From Medicago truncatula (lineage: Eukaryota > Streptophyta > Magnoliopsida > Fabales > Fabaceae): DNA of 64,000 nt. Where the stretch lies: NCBI RefSeq assembly GCF_003473485.1, contig NC_053045.1:41086494-41150493 (forward strand), given 5' to 3'. Made by a program: the position numbers and the translations under genes. Below the pieces are notes generated by a model. That model saw only the letters and a list, made by a program, of their open reading frames with translations. It made no database searches and was not told the DNA's origin. Below, piece by piece: positions 20,924-32,850 of the stretch (position 1 is the stretch's first letter; every line of letters begins with the position of its first letter).

Positions 20924-23535
20924 ATGAGGATCATGGAAAAGAGCATACTTGGATTAAGGAGCGCGGAGGAGCAGGAATTGCACTCCCTAGAGAGAGATAT
21001 TGAGCAGTGCTCCAAAGAGCTTCTAAAAAAGAAAAAGCAAGCTAGTGGTATTAAAAGAAGAAACCAAAATTATAAGAAAATGAAGAACAAAATTGAAGAA
21101 TGTGCCGAAGATCTTGCAGCAGACAAGGCGCGGGTCGGTTTACTTGAGGAGTTTAATAAAAAGAACGAGCATGGGCTCAAGAAAAATAAGAAAGAACTTT
21201 GTAAAGTCATGGATGGCAATAATGATATAGACTGTGGTGGAAGAAAGGAAGAGGAGCTTGAGACTCTCTCACAAAAAATTGTCGAAATTACTGAGGAAAT
21301 TAAGACAAAAAAGAAAGAGCTTGGTGATGCCAAAATATCTGTTAGTGATAACGTAAAAGAACTAGTATCACTAAGGAGTAAGTTAATAAAGGTAATGTCA
21401 AAGAGGAGGACTGATAAGTGTGATCAAATGAAGGACTTTGAGTCAAGTAAGAAGCAATATGAAGGTCGGGTTACGGAGTTTAAATCAAAAGAAGAGGAAT
21501 TTAAAGGTCAAGTGAAGGATCTTGAATCATTTAAGAAGCATTTGAAAGCCAGCTGAAGGGACTTAGATCAAAAGAGAAGCAATATGAAGGACGAATGCAG
21601 GAACTGGAGTCCAAAGAGAAATATTTTCAAGGACGAGTGAAGGAGTTTGGATTAAAAGAGCGTGAATTTGAAGGCCGAGTACGGGAGTTTGAATCAAAAG
21701 AAGAGGAATTTAAAGGCCGAGTGAGGGAGTTTGAAGTCAATGCAGAATAACTTCGATGCAGAATATGAAACATTAATAAAATCAGGTAAATGTTCTTAAT
21801 CTAGTTTAATGAGACAATTTAATTTCAACATGATCTTTTCTTGATTTTGATATTTTTAAATATGTCCTAGCTAATTATGCAATTACATCTTTTACAGATG
21901 ATCAACCAAGTCCTACCATTGATGGAAGAAGTTTGCAGTTGCTCCCAATTGAGCAAATTGATGAACTTGAGTCACGTGGCAATGACATTCTAGCTAATCT
22001 GCTAGCATCATCATCATCAGATCCATCAAAATATGTTTTGGATATTATCCAGAACCCCATCATTCCATTGTGTAAGGGAGACAATGCTGCAATTATTGAT
22101 GATTTCCACATTGATTTGCTCGAACAACTGATGAGAATCTCACCACATGTTAAACCTCATGTGCAAGAAGATGCAATGAATCTAGCACTGAAAATTCTGT
22201 CCAGGTTCTGGGTTTTCTGCTACTTCTGTCAATTTATGGGTTGGTTTCATCTTTTGATGAAGATGAAGTTTTAAAGCTTTTTGGAATCGTTGCTCAACAC
22301 AAGATAGCGGTAGAGCTCTTCTTTGGGACTATGGGTTTGGCACATAAAATTTCCGGTATGCTAATTTATGAATGTTTTGTTCAGACACTAGTCTTTCTAC
22401 ACACTGAGCCATTATACTTATTTTTATGAGCTATGTTATTTGTACATCTAAAATTGGACAACCAATGCAACAACTTTTAATTTTGTGAGGAGCACGGAAA
22501 TCAAAATCATGCAAAATATCATTAAAAATAGCAAATAAGTTGTTGGTTGTTCACATATCATTCCTCTATTTTTATCTCACTTTGAAGTGAATTGGTTACA
22601 TTACATCAGCAAATGTATAAATATATCTGTAGTACTCATATTTTTGGATTATGAAGAAAAACTATGATATTAACTGTTAATAGAAAATTGAATTTATATG
22701 GAATTGGCTTCTCATACAATTGATGCAAAAGTTCTCCCTATTTGTTATGAAAAAATTGGCATCTTGGCTGATGCTTGGAAAGTGAAATAGACTTCAAATT
22801 TGCATCTCTCTTTTGTCTTTATATGTGAATGTTCTAAACCAAGTGATCATCGATTTCAAGTTATAAATAAGCTTCAGTTAAGGACCCATCGTTCGGGATA
22901 TTCGGAGTTCGAGTCATGACTGGAACAATCGTAGGCCAAACTTTGGTTATCTTCCAACCGAACTCCGAATTACCACGGTCTCTATCCCTTAAGAATTGGA
23001 GGGTTAAGACAAAAAAAATATGTATATGTTCTATTTTTTTAAATGGTTTGAGGTGTTGTGTTCTCCTCCCTATTTACTTTGAAGTGAAACTTTATTGCAA
23101 CTTGCAGATTTTGTTCAGAATCTTATCCGGAAGAAGCAACATATTGAAGCTGTTAGATTCATATGTGCTTATAACGTGGCCAACAAGAATCAATCAGTTG
23201 ATCTCTTGCAGGAACATGTGCAGAGTGCAAAAGTGACTTATGAGAGCAAGTGCAAGACAACCAACTCCATTGAAATAAAGGTTCTCTTTTCTTATTCATA
23301 TATGTTTTATGAAACAATCTATCTTCATGCACCATCATGTTAGTTATAAACAAGTTGAATTTGGAACCAGGGTAACACAAGAGAAGAAATAGCTAGTTTG
23401 GGAACTGTTCTACGGTGCATTTCAGATTACAATATTGAACGTGCGGATTTACTTAACGAGATCCAAGGTAGAATTATTGATCTGAAGAGAAAAAGGCAAG
23501 TAGCTTCTTGTATTGGAATTTCGCAAATGAATTAA
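20924..23535 (+). pseudogene. FRIGIDA-like protein gene with several frameshifts
   Basis: The first coding exon (ATG at 20924 or 20933) encodes a Lys/Glu-rich coiled coil with repeats of the KEFESKEEEFKGRVREFE type. The FRIGIDA domain follows over several exons: DGRSLQLLPIEQIDEL, DPSKYVLDIIQNPIIPLC, VLGFLLLLSIYGLVSSFDED and KISDFVQNLIRKKQHIEAVR, with the end ERADLLNEIQGRIIDLKRKR. FRIGIDA-like proteins are nuclear scaffolds linked to FLC regulation and form a large family in legumes. Exon borders are seen near 21784/21898, 22352/23107 and 23280/23372. At least three lesions break the frame. One base is lost at about 21541, one gained near 21737, and a frame change with a short loss (segment between LALK and ENS) lies near 22195. 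A leader intron (20202-20818) is also likely. It is probably a pseudogene, unless some indels are assembly errors. Confidence 0.8.
22860..22990. repeat. Retroposon-like scrap in the FRIGIDA-like intron
   Basis: ACCCATCGTTCGGGATATTCGGAGTTCGAGTCATGACTGG-type sequence (read over 22887-22924) is more GC-rich than the intron around it. It contains a GTTCGAGTC B-box-like motif. Family not identified. Confidence 0.3.
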
Positions 23536-24190
23536 CAGGATTCTGCATAAGTTTTGGTGGCACTTTGGGTTTCAGTTCTTGGATGTAGGTAATTTGATAG
23601 TATTTTTTGTTTTTGGGCTGGTTAAGAAAATGTTTATCAAATGTATCATCATGTTAACATGTATGTTTATCAATTCATCTGATCGAGACACAAGGGGAAG
23701 TATTGACAGTAGAGAGAACTGGATTGTACAAACTGGTGTAAAAATATGGTGGTCACCTTGTACCATTTTGATGTTTTGATTGTGATGATAAGAGTTGGGT
23801 TTTGCTGTTCCAAAAAAAAAGCCTCAATTGCTTTAGTTGCTTTGAAATATTGAGGTAACATTATGGAAAAAGAAGTATATTTTTGAAAGGTCACCTCCCA
23901 AAAATAGAGGAATGCCACTCAAAGCAACGAGCACACGATATCCTTTAAAGAATAGTTTGTTTTGTACTCGCTGCATGGCTCCATGCTAAAAAGGCAAAAG
24001 AATAGTTCGTTTTGTGCTCGCTGCATGGTTCCATGCTATCAAACATGTTAAGTCTACCTCTATGCTATACCGATAACTTGACCTCCATTTTATTCAGCAA
24101 AAACCGATAATTTGACCTCCGTTTTATTAAGCAAAATCAATGTGGGACTTGACGATTTTTTTATCTCACTCGGTATATAGTCGATAGTTG
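23536..24190. other. 3' flank of FRIGIDA-like gene with dispersed repeat
   Basis: The stretch contains a copy (about 23888-23960) of a repeat seen again at 26118-26190 and 27015-27070 (AAAGGTCACCTCC...GGAATGCCACTCAAAGCA). A local direct repeat, GTTTTGTACTCGCTGCATGG at 23957 and GTTTTGTGCTCGCTGCATGG at 24010, also lies here. No gene. Confidence 0.5.
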
Positions 24191-24199
24191 ATCTAGTCT

Positions 24200-24600
24200 A
24201 GTACATATACATAATAGAACGAATCTTGGTGATGAAATCAATGGCTTTCTCATGATCTTCCCTCAGAAGAAGCTCATATTGTTTCCTCAATGCTTGCAGT
24301 TTCACCTTCTAAAAAGGTGTGTCACCACCTGTGTGACATTTTTCAAGTGTATCCCACACAAGCTTTGATGATGCACAAACATAAATCTCACCTCATCAAT
24401 ACTTTGATAAATCATGAAAGTTTCTTTGCAATCTTTATTATGCTCTCTATTCGTTGTACGTTCCACATCTGTTGCATTGTCTCCAATCTCTTGAACACCA
24501 TTGGTGATTACTTCAATCACTTATTGGAAGCCAAACAATGCCTCCATAACTACACCAAGAAATTGGTGATTGTTTGCGCATCAAGAATCTGAATTGCTAT
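24200..24600 (-). pseudogene. Copia-type gag (UBN2) fragment
   Basis: On the minus strand, broken frames encode IYQSIDEVRFM and then KVKLQALRKQYELLLREDHEKA. This is the characteristic gag polypeptide of plant Copia elements (LQALRxxxExLxMKExE). Stops and frame changes separate the pieces. No LTR, protease or reverse transcriptase is nearby, so it is an isolated relic. Confidence 0.65.
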
Positions 24601-24977
24601 TGGAGTATGTATCTCAGATATTGAGATAACTCATAGATGAAATGCAAAATAGAAAGTGGAGAGTATAGAGAGAATTTAGAAAACTAAATTGCTAATATTT
24701 ATTCATTGTGTGATCAAGTATTTGTATACAATGAAGTAACTTGCATTACAAGTTAAATAGGTTACTAGCTCCTTAGCAACATAATAGTAACTAGCAATGG
24801 AGTATATGAATTATACTCAATAATTTGTAGAATGACATATAAACCAAAGAAACCATTTTAAAATAAACAATCCAAAGTTCTTTTATTAGGGGATAAATAC
24901 AGTTTAAATCTCAATTATAATATTACTCTTTAGGCTTCTGGTTCTAACATGCAAAACCTTTATAGAGCAATTATTAC

Positions 24978-24978
<1 letters not shown>

Positions 24979-25023
<45 letters not shown>
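24979..25023. repeat. (AT)n microsatellite, about 22 units
   Basis: An uninterrupted TA/AT alternation of about 45 bp, following TTATTACAT. Confidence 0.95.
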
Positions 25024-25024
<1 letters not shown>

Positions 25025-25267
25025 CTTATTAGTATTAAGCAGTAGCTCGGACAAATACAAATTCAAAGATATCTTCAATATTTAATATATTTAAGACCAG
25101 ACGCCAAACATCTTCACCATCAAATTTTTTCCTCCCAATATCAATACAAACTTGAGATATAGGACAGAATTGAAGCTTGTATCCACCCACTTATGATAGC
25201 CCTATTGTCGTTAATACCTTTAATACCAACATATGGTAATTGACCTATTTCATTAACCATCACCCAC

Positions 25268-25350
25268 TTGGAGAAAAGAGGAAGTTATTTGCCCAAAAAC
25301 AAGAATCGGCAAGAAAGGATGTGGAACGGGCATTTGGAGTGCTTCAAGTA
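25268..25350 (+). pseudogene. PIF/Harbinger transposase scrap
   Basis: The frame reads EKRKLFAQKQESARKDVERA then FGVLQ. This is the very conserved ESARKDVERAFGVLQ block of plant Harbinger (ALP1/DDE_Tnp_4-like) transposases that carries the last acidic catalytic residue. Upstream 25190-25265 may continue the relic. A partial duplicate of ACAAGAATCGGCAAGAAAGG follows at 25383. Confidence 0.75.
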
Positions 25351-25359
25351 TATAAATAC

Positions 25360-27540
25360 ACTCAAAGAAGAGAAGTTATATAAACAAGAATCGGCAAGAA
25401 AGGAAGTTATATAAATACTAAGAACCCATGCCAGAAAAAGAAGACAATACATAATCAAGTATATGAGGAATAATATTTTTATAATCATTTCTAAACAGTT
25501 TTTGTGACAATTTTTTTCTTCCTCTTTTTATTGGATAAAAACAATAATAGAGAGAGAAAAAGGAGAGAGACAATAAGAACACAATGAGTGTATGAGAACC
25601 TTGTCATTTTTGTGTTGTTTCACCAATCTCAACCACACCAATTATTTATTTATGAATTGACTTACGTGTTCGGTTGCAGATCTATTTATGATAAGATATT
25701 GAGACAAAATTGTGGGAAAAAAAATGTTTGTATGGATCATCATCTCCAGGTGCTGCTTTTAAGAGGTAGTGTGAATGTATTTTTAAATAGTTAGTCGGAA
25801 AACGAAAAATATGTTTAGATTATATAGTTGGAGAAACAAGCAGAAGATAAGTTTCTCAATATATGGAACCAAATACTTATGAATGAGAAATACAAGATGC
25901 TTCAACTGTTAAAGGTACTGCAACATGAAGTTGTAGAAGGAAGGAAAATAACAAATGCCATCAAAGGATATTGAAGTACACCTACGATTCATGGATAACA
26001 AGGGTCTTGAAAGGATTGTTTGAGGAATCCTTAACAAGAAATTGTCTTGAAAATATAAGTTAAACACTTCCCAAAGGTACAAATATAAAATATTTGACTA
26101 GAATTTTAGGGACATTTTTAAGGTCGCCTCCAAAAAATGGAGGAATGACACCTAAAATAGTAAGCACACATTATTCTTTAGTAAAATGCGAAAGAATATT
26201 GAGGTTAAACTTAAATTATGTGACGTTATGTCCACAGTATAGATCTGGTTAAATTCATTGTTGATTAGAATCATCAATTTCTATTGTTCAGTGTACAACC
26301 AATAGTATACAAACTAATTGACTTACCTGTCCAAATGAGTGATTTTTGCAGTAACAGGACATAAGTTGATTTTTATAAGTAGATACTAGCTTGGAATATA
26401 GACACTTAAAATCATCCTAGCTGCTGAACATAATTTTTAACAATTAAATGAAAAAAAAAAAAAAAAAAAAAAGGGATTTGAGAAATAAATCAAGCTACAG
26501 CAAGGTATATAATATAAGGCAGTTTATTGGAAAATGCTTCTCGACATCATTCACATGCAAAGCCTTTTGGATCATTAGATGAAATTACAATTACAGCTTT
26601 CCCAATCAAGCATGGCTAATGCATCCAAAGGTTAGGCCTTGAGAAGAAGCTTTTATCAATTTTTCTCCTGTTTCACCGATTTCAACCACAACAGCTATAT
26701 ACAGATTAACAAGAATGTGACATGTTTTCTTGCTGTTCCAGTAATGACACTATTGACATGACATTATCAGTAATCCAAAATCATTAGATTTGAATACTTG
26801 GATATAGTGATATGCTCATACTGTGGAACTTCCTTTGAAAAGGTTGGACAATACTTAATTGATTGAAACTATATAACTGGCATTTCGATCTCGCAGAGCA
26901 GATGAATATGACAGTTCAAACTTCAAACAACGGTGTGACTCAAAAAATGTGGCAACAACAATGTTGACAACTATATGTGTATTCAATTTAAGTGTCAAAT
27001 CAAATGCAGAAAGAATAAAGGAATGCCACTTAAAGCAATGAATCCAAGGTACTTTTTAGTAAACTTGCTTTTGACTATGATGACTTGATGGGTTTTTTTA
27101 TCTCATCATATATAGTTGATCAGGTACATTATACATTTTACATTATCTAGTACTAGTATATTTATAGTTCTTCGCTGATAATATATACTGCAAAATTATG
27201 GTCTTAAACTCATATTTTTTTACTGTGAGAATAGTTAGAAGTCTATGGTTTAACAAGTTTTTCCATCTGTACCTATCAGGGTTCTTTTGAAGTTACAATA
27301 TCAGTTTTGCTGAATGAAGTGAAATCAGAAAATGTTTTTCAAACTAAATAGACCCAAAAGGTTTAACAAGTTTTCCATATCATGCCAATCTCTTAACAGT
27401 TGGAACTATAATTGAAGGGTTTAGTTGCATATTCACATGCAAAATTTACCCTCAATGTTGAAGATGTGTGTTGATGTACAAATGGAAGCCCATAAGGGTT
27501 TAGTGTAGCCACTGCACATTAGACTATATCACTATACAGA
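25360..27540. other. Intergenic DNA with repeat scraps, no gene
   Basis: The stretch includes a purine-rich tract (25545-25580), an A-run at 26450-26471 and two further copies of the GGAATGCCACTTAAAGCA-type repeat (about 26130 and 27020). Short ORFs are unconvincing. It forms the 3' side of the PPR gene. Confidence 0.5.
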
Positions 27541-27606
27541 AAAATTCAAAAATGACACAAACAATGATAATGCTAGTTGAACTCATACTGTGCGTAATTT
27601 ATTGAA

Positions 27607-29037
27607 TCATGACACTAGATGATTATGTAACGTGAAACCTGCTATCTCGGCTTCCTTACAGATCTCTTTGCACTTTGCTATCCTCCCGGAGGCCATGTAA
27701 ATTTCAAGCATGTCCTTGTATAAACCAAAAGTGGGAGAAAATCCTGCTTCTTTAAGTTTTGAAAAATACCGCACGGCTCTCGATAGATCATTCAAAGCAA
27801 CAAAAACCTTTATTACCACACGATAAGCTGGCAGGTCAAAGAGGCAATTCGAAGCCTCCATTTCCCAAACTAACTCCAATGCCTCTCTGTATTTCATCTC
27901 TGCGTAGCGGCTGTGAATTACAGTGGTGTACATTACCACACTAGGTTGAGAACCAGACTGTTTGAACCAACTAAACAAGCTCTCAACAACTTCAAACTTT
28001 CCCATCTTAGCACAGACTTTCATTATAGCAGTACAATCCTGTGAATTCAAATTCAGATCATCTCGTGCTCCGAGTTCATCTAACAACGGCACAACATGTC
28101 TGTATCTATCAGGGTTCTTTCCAAGTTCCATTATCAGTTTTGTATAAATGCTAGGATCCAACATTCTTTTATCCCTTCTAGCAATTGCCAACACCTTCCA
28201 AGCAAGTCTGAGGTTTCCTCCTTTTAAAAAACCCTTAATCAACGCCTCCAACACCCCACGACTTGCCGAACCAGTAAACTTGTTTAGGTTGAATAGAACC
28301 TTCAACTCATTCTTCCTGGCCAAAACCTCAATCGTCGAGGCCAGAATCCAATCATCCGGGAAAAGATGAGGTTGATTTTGCGCCCAACAGAATGTTTGTA
28401 GAGCTCTCTCAGGGTACCCCATCTGTCCTAATTCCTTTATCGTCAACGATAAAGAACCCTTCCTCAGAAAATGTACCCATTTTCCAAGAATCATGGACAC
28501 ATCTTCATCTGGATTAAGCCTACTAATCTCTCTCGCCAACCCAACTAAAAAACTCGGACTTTTATATAATTTCTTATCCATAGAACCGCGAGTAGAAACC
28601 ATAGCTGGTAGTCTTTTCAGTGTAGGTAGTCCCAACGGACGAATCTTATGAGGAGACGGAAGAGGAAGAGGTCTTTCCCGATCCAATTTCCCTGGTTTTT
28701 GAGGGATTCTACCTTGAAAAAGTGACGATATAGCATCAATTTCATCGGATTCCCAAACATCAGTATCTAAATTTCGTTCCTCCTCATCACTCTCTTCTAC
28801 ATTCAATTCCTTATCATCATCATGAATTGGTTCGGTGGTTGTCGTGTTAGGTTTCTTCAGGAATAAATTAACACCAAACTCTGGAGGTAGCTTATCACGG
28901 CGGGGATATCGAAGATTCTTTGTTGGATTTTTTCTTCTTCTATTTGAATTTGCTGCTAAAGTGATTATTTGGTTTCTGCATAAAGTTCTTCCCAATGGAA
29001 CAAAATGCAGACTAAGAAATGATACTGTACAATCCAT
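27607..29037 (-). CDS. Organelle-targeted P-type pentatricopeptide repeat protein
   Basis: The 476-residue intronless frame has an N-terminus rich in Arg, Asn and Ser (MDCTVSFLSLHFVPLGRTLC...NRRRKNPTK), typical of a plastid or mitochondrial transit peptide. An acidic stretch (ELNVEESDEEERNLDTDVWE) follows, and then a basic linker. Degenerate PPR helices occupy roughly residues 265-470, e.g. VMYTTVIHSRYAEMKYREAL and YRVVIKVFVALNDLSRAVRY. PPR proteins bind organellar RNA and guide its processing, stability or translation. No C-terminal E, DYW or SMR domain is seen, so it is P-type. It may match the Arabidopsis embryo-defective PPR At2g01860 (EMB975), but I could not verify that. The ATG at 29037 fits because upstream in-frame codons are leader-like. 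The frame is fully intact. Confidence 0.9.
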   Translation of the reverse strand: MDCTVSFLSLHFVPLGRTLCRNQIITLAANSNRRRKNPTKNLRYPRRDKLPPEFGVNLFLKKPNTTTTEPIHDDDKELNVEESDEEERNLDTDVWESDEIDAISSLFQGRIPQKPGKLDRERPLPLPSPHKIRPLGLPTLKRLPAMVSTRGSMDKKLYKSPSFLVGLAREISRLNPDEDVSMILGKWVHFLRKGSLSLTIKELGQMGYPERALQTFCWAQNQPHLFPDDWILASTIEVLARKNELKVLFNLNKFTGSASRGVLEALIKGFLKGGNLRLAWKVLAIARRDKRMLDPSIYTKLIMELGKNPDRYRHVVPLLDELGARDDLNLNSQDCTAIMKVCAKMGKFEVVESLFSWFKQSGSQPSVVMYTTVIHSRYAEMKYREALELVWEMEASNCLFDLPAYRVVIKVFVALNDLSRAVRYFSKLKEAGFSPTFGLYKDMLEIYMASGRIAKCKEICKEAEIAGFTLHNHLVS

Positions 29038-29081
29038 TAATAGGGTTTAGAAATTTGGGGGTTGAATTATCATTGAGATAC

Positions 29082-29205
29082 CTGAACAGAAAATTGCATT
29101 TATAAATTAAATGCATTTTAGTATCGGTATTAAGCTAATAGAAGAGAGAAAAATGTTTTCTCTGCAATGATGCAAAAATTATAATAAAAAAAGAAAAAGG
29201 AAAAC
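29082..29205 (-). other. Probable 5'UTR intron of the PPR gene
   Basis: On the minus strand ATCCAG|GTTTTCC opens and TTCTGTTCAG|GTATCTC closes a T-rich stretch 45 bp upstream of the ATG. The leader exon upstream (about 29206-29300) is GC-richer (GCTGCCGGAGTCGGTCG). Confidence 0.55.
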
Positions 29206-29309
29206 CTGGATGAATTTGTCACTCTTTCTGGGGCCAACGACCGACTCCGGCAGCGTTTTCCGGTAAGTTGAGTTCAGTGGGACTCTGGTCTCCGGCAGCG
29301 CCTGGGTTA

Positions 29310-31470
29310 TTCTTTTTTATTTGATAATAACGGTGCTGGGATGAGATTGGGAATACGGTGTAGATTAAAAACCAGGATTAATTAAATAAATAATAAATAA
29401 TATTTATAAATATTCAAAATTTAGTTTTAAATTAAAATCGCTTATATTTTTGTCAATGTTTTTAGTTCTTTGTAAAACATTTCATCACCATTTTAGTCCC
29501 TATTCTTAAAGTGCAATTTTTTTAGACTAAAAACTAAAATATTTATATTTAAAAAACCATTTTCTTAATTAACCTTGAAAATTATTCTCATAAATGATTG
29601 ATGATTTTTTAGCTTGTTATTCTCAATTTCCAATGCTGAAGGGTTGAAATATAAAATTTTAATTATAAATTTTTAATTGGATTAAAATCCAATTAACAAT
29701 AATTTCCCACTATCATTTCCACAATGCAATTTTACATTTTATAAAGAGAGAATTAAGAGAGTTAACATGGAGCTAGTCTGTCACTTCTTTCAAAAAAAAT
29801 AAAAATGGAGCTAATCTGGTTCTGTTTTTACGATGAAAAGAAAACATATAAAAAGTTATGGGTAATGAAAAAATGGTGAACAACTTAACTTACGCATAGA
29901 AAATTTAACAGAGAAAATTAAAGTAGTAGATTATAATGATGTTCATTGTGGGGCTTTTAGTTATTTTCATTTCAATTGCATAAAATTTTGATTGTCACTA
30001 GCATTTTAAATTAAACACTTCATAAATTTTCATTTTTATAAATTTTCATTTATAAAAACTCTAAAATTCTCATAATCTAATAAAAATTTCACAATAACAA
30101 TCCCAAACTCATCTCTTTGAATTTATTCTACAAAATATTTTAATTATATTAAATTTTTTTCTTAAACTTTTCATTTCAAATCTCATAACAAAACTTAATT
30201 TTTATGGAATGTTTACTGTAGAGAAAAGGAGAGATTATTTTAAAGTTTGTCTGTTGGATTTAAATATTTGAAAGAGACTAGAGGAAAAGGTATGAGATAA
30301 AATTCCTTCATGACGCCCAATATAGATTAAAACAAAAGGATTCTATTTGCATAATTGACAAGCATTTGGACTGTTGAGAAATGAGAGGGAAAGACTACTT
30401 GGTTGAGGGTGAGGTAAGAAGATGAAAAGTTAGCCAGTTTTTTCTGAGACAACTTGGTTGCAAGATTTTCAAATCCGGATCATTTGAGTTTTGGTCCATA
30501 AAAACCAAAATAACCCATAATTACAGGGGATCAAATGTATAAAAATAAGCCAGAAGCGTGTAAAAACACCAGTTGAATTGGAACATTTCCAATCTGTAAC
30601 TTACAAAAGCATAATACACATAGATTGTTTGAAAACCAAGAGATTTTTTTTGTCAAACACCAGGAGTGCAAATTAAGGCCAGATCAAATTAAGGTACAAA
30701 ATTGAAACAATAAACATTTTAAACTGTCATGGGTAACTTCAGCATTTTAAACTGATATCAACATGTTTTTGCATATTACTTCCTTTAACCTCTATTTGGA
30801 TAAATAACTTAATTTGCAGCTTATAACAAAGTTAAACTATTTTCATATATGCTTTATAAATCTAACTTAGAGAACTTTAGAAAATAAGTTGAAAACAAAC
30901 AACTAATGAATATGTCATAAGTTGTATTCACATGTTATATACAAAATTGTTTTACAAGCAATTCACATGTAATTCTAAACTGATAAAGATAATTGTCCTA
31001 TACAGATTCAAGTATATGAAATTGTAACAATAAACATAAAAACAAACGTTTGAAGTATTTTCTTTAATGGTCAATTACCTCATTTTGTATTCATAAAATT
31101 TGTATAAGTGAGGAATTTGCATAATATACATCAAAAAGTTTAAATCCAGATTGATAACCAAGTGCAAAGAAAAAGCATCAGCGACTGAAATTGTCAAACA
31201 TTAACTTACCTGAAAGTTCAGAGATCAAGTGTAAAAACATCATTTGCAAAATCTTCGCACTTAGATTTTAATTCAAAAACAAATGTTTCGGTAGAAATAA
31301 TATACGGCAAGTATACTCAAACAACCAGTTCCAAATCCAAAATCATACAAACAAAACAAAAAAAAAAAATCATAATCAACCGCAACGTCAAATCAAAAAC
31401 AAGATAACCTCAAAAACCAAATCAATAGATGCAACAAATTCGTGTTTTCCTCAACGAAAAAAAAAATCGT
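29310..31470. other. Intergenic AT-rich DNA, no coding frame
   Basis: No ORF of interest in 2.1 kb. The minus-strand side of 31130-31540 has intron-like splice signals (see finding on 31480-31622) but no protein. Confidence 0.45.
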
Positions 31471-31573
31471 GTTAACCAGAGCTAGAGCGAATGGTTAGCG
31501 GCTAAGGTTAGGTTTCAGTGAAACAGAGAGAGAAGAGGATGTCCCTCATGTGACTTGGTGGCATTAATATATT

Positions 31574-31620
31574 TGGGCTGTGAATGTTTGGGCCAGATAT
31601 GCTGAATCAAGCTCGGGCCC
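31574..31620 (-). promoter_or_regulatory. Cluster of site II (TGGGCC/T) motifs
   Basis: TGGGCT at 31574, TGGGCC at 31589 and GGGCCC at 31615 fall within 47 bp. Such clusters mark proximal promoters of plant housekeeping genes. They lie upstream of a leader-like segment on the minus strand (CCTAACCTTAGCCGCTAACC at about 31491-31520). Confidence 0.4.
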
Positions 31621-31669
31621 AAAGAGTATCGTTCATTCCCAAAGTAAATATCCAAAATACCCCTGCATA

Positions 31670-31815
31670 TGTTAACATGCACTAGTGTATTTTTTACCTA
31701 TGTTAAGTCACGCTATGTGACTTAACATGCGCTAGTGTATTCTGAGCGTGAGTTAACCTAAGCTACGTGACTTAACTTGCGCTGGTGTATTCTGAGCGTG
31801 AGTTAACTCACGCTA
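31670..31815. repeat. Repeats of GTGACTTAAC / GTGAGTTAAC with GCGCTAGTGTATT spacers
   Basis: Near-palindromic GTTAAC units alternate with GCGCTAGTGTATTCTGAGC. The last unit is a perfect 20 bp palindrome, AGCGTGAGTTAACTCACGCT, at 31795-31814. Confidence 0.8.
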
Positions 31816-31844
31816 GTTGGCCGGTGCAGAACTGAAGAACAAAC

Positions 31845-32060
31845 GTTTTTTGGTCTGTGGTCAGTTTTTCAACATTCAATCCACACGTTTTTAACACTAT
31901 TTTACACGTTTTTGTTTACCATATTAATGGTGTTTACAACCTATACTACCTTTCTCACCTATAAATACCCCTCCATACTTCTCTAATTTCTCACACCATA
32001 TCACTTTTTACCCCTCCTCAATCTCTCCCTCTATTGCTCTTCTTTCTTTCTTTTTCAATA
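31845..32060 (+). promoter_or_regulatory. Duplicated promoter-like block, copy A
   Basis: TTTTTACACGTTTTTG-type blocks are followed by CACCTATAAATACCCCTCC (a TATA box) and a CT-rich leader (CTCAATCTCTCCCTCTATTG). It matches block B at 33030-33260 in the same order. A short frame beginning MGVKVIKLLRRKIVRSRYG starts at 32067 but is unrecognised. Confidence 0.5.
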
Positions 32061-32559
32061 TTCTCTATGGGGGTAAAGGTGATCAAACTTCTTCGGCGTA
32101 AAATAGTGAGAAGCCGATATGGGGAAGTGATCGACCCTTGGGATAAGTTTAAATTTTCTTTTTTTTACTCCATAAATAAACTTTTTACCGTGGGCAAAAA
32201 GATTCTTCTTGGGGTATAAAAAAAAAATCAAATTTAAATTTAGCTCAATGGTTGATGATGTATTTTCCCCATGAAGGTTGCTCACTATTTTACCCTAAGA
32301 TGATTGGTCACCTTTTACCCCAAAGAAGATGAAAATAAGTAGTGAATTTGAATAAATTATTGTAAGAATTATTGTATTGTATGAATTATTAATAAAATGA
32401 GATATTGTTGTATGCCTCAATTTTGTTCATTCCTTTTTATTTTATATTTGCTTTTATATTCTAATTTTGTATTTAATGAATAAAATTTTAATTTAGTTCA
32501 TTTACTTTTATTTATATATGTATTTATTTAATTAATAATATTGAATCAATATTTATTTT

Positions 32560-32850
32560 AAGTACACAAATAAATTAGAATAAAGTAAATCAAATAATTT
32601 GAATATAGTAAATAAAATAATTTATAATAAATCAAATAAAATAATATAGAATAAAGTAAATAAAATAATTTAGAATAAAGTTAATAAAAAAATTAGAATA
32701 AAGTAAATAAACTAATTTAGAATAAAGTTAAAAATAAAATTAGAATAAAGTTAATAAAATAATTTAGAATAAAGTAAATAAACTAATTTAGAATAAAGTT
32801 AATAAAAAAAATTAGAATAAAGTTAATAAAAATATTAGAATAAAGGCCTA
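32560..32850. repeat. AT-rich minisatellite, TTAGAATAAAGTAAATAAA-type unit
   Basis: AGAATAAAGT(T/A)AATAAA(A/C)TAATTT recurs about ten times, at roughly 20-25 bp spacing. No other function is visible. Confidence 0.8.
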
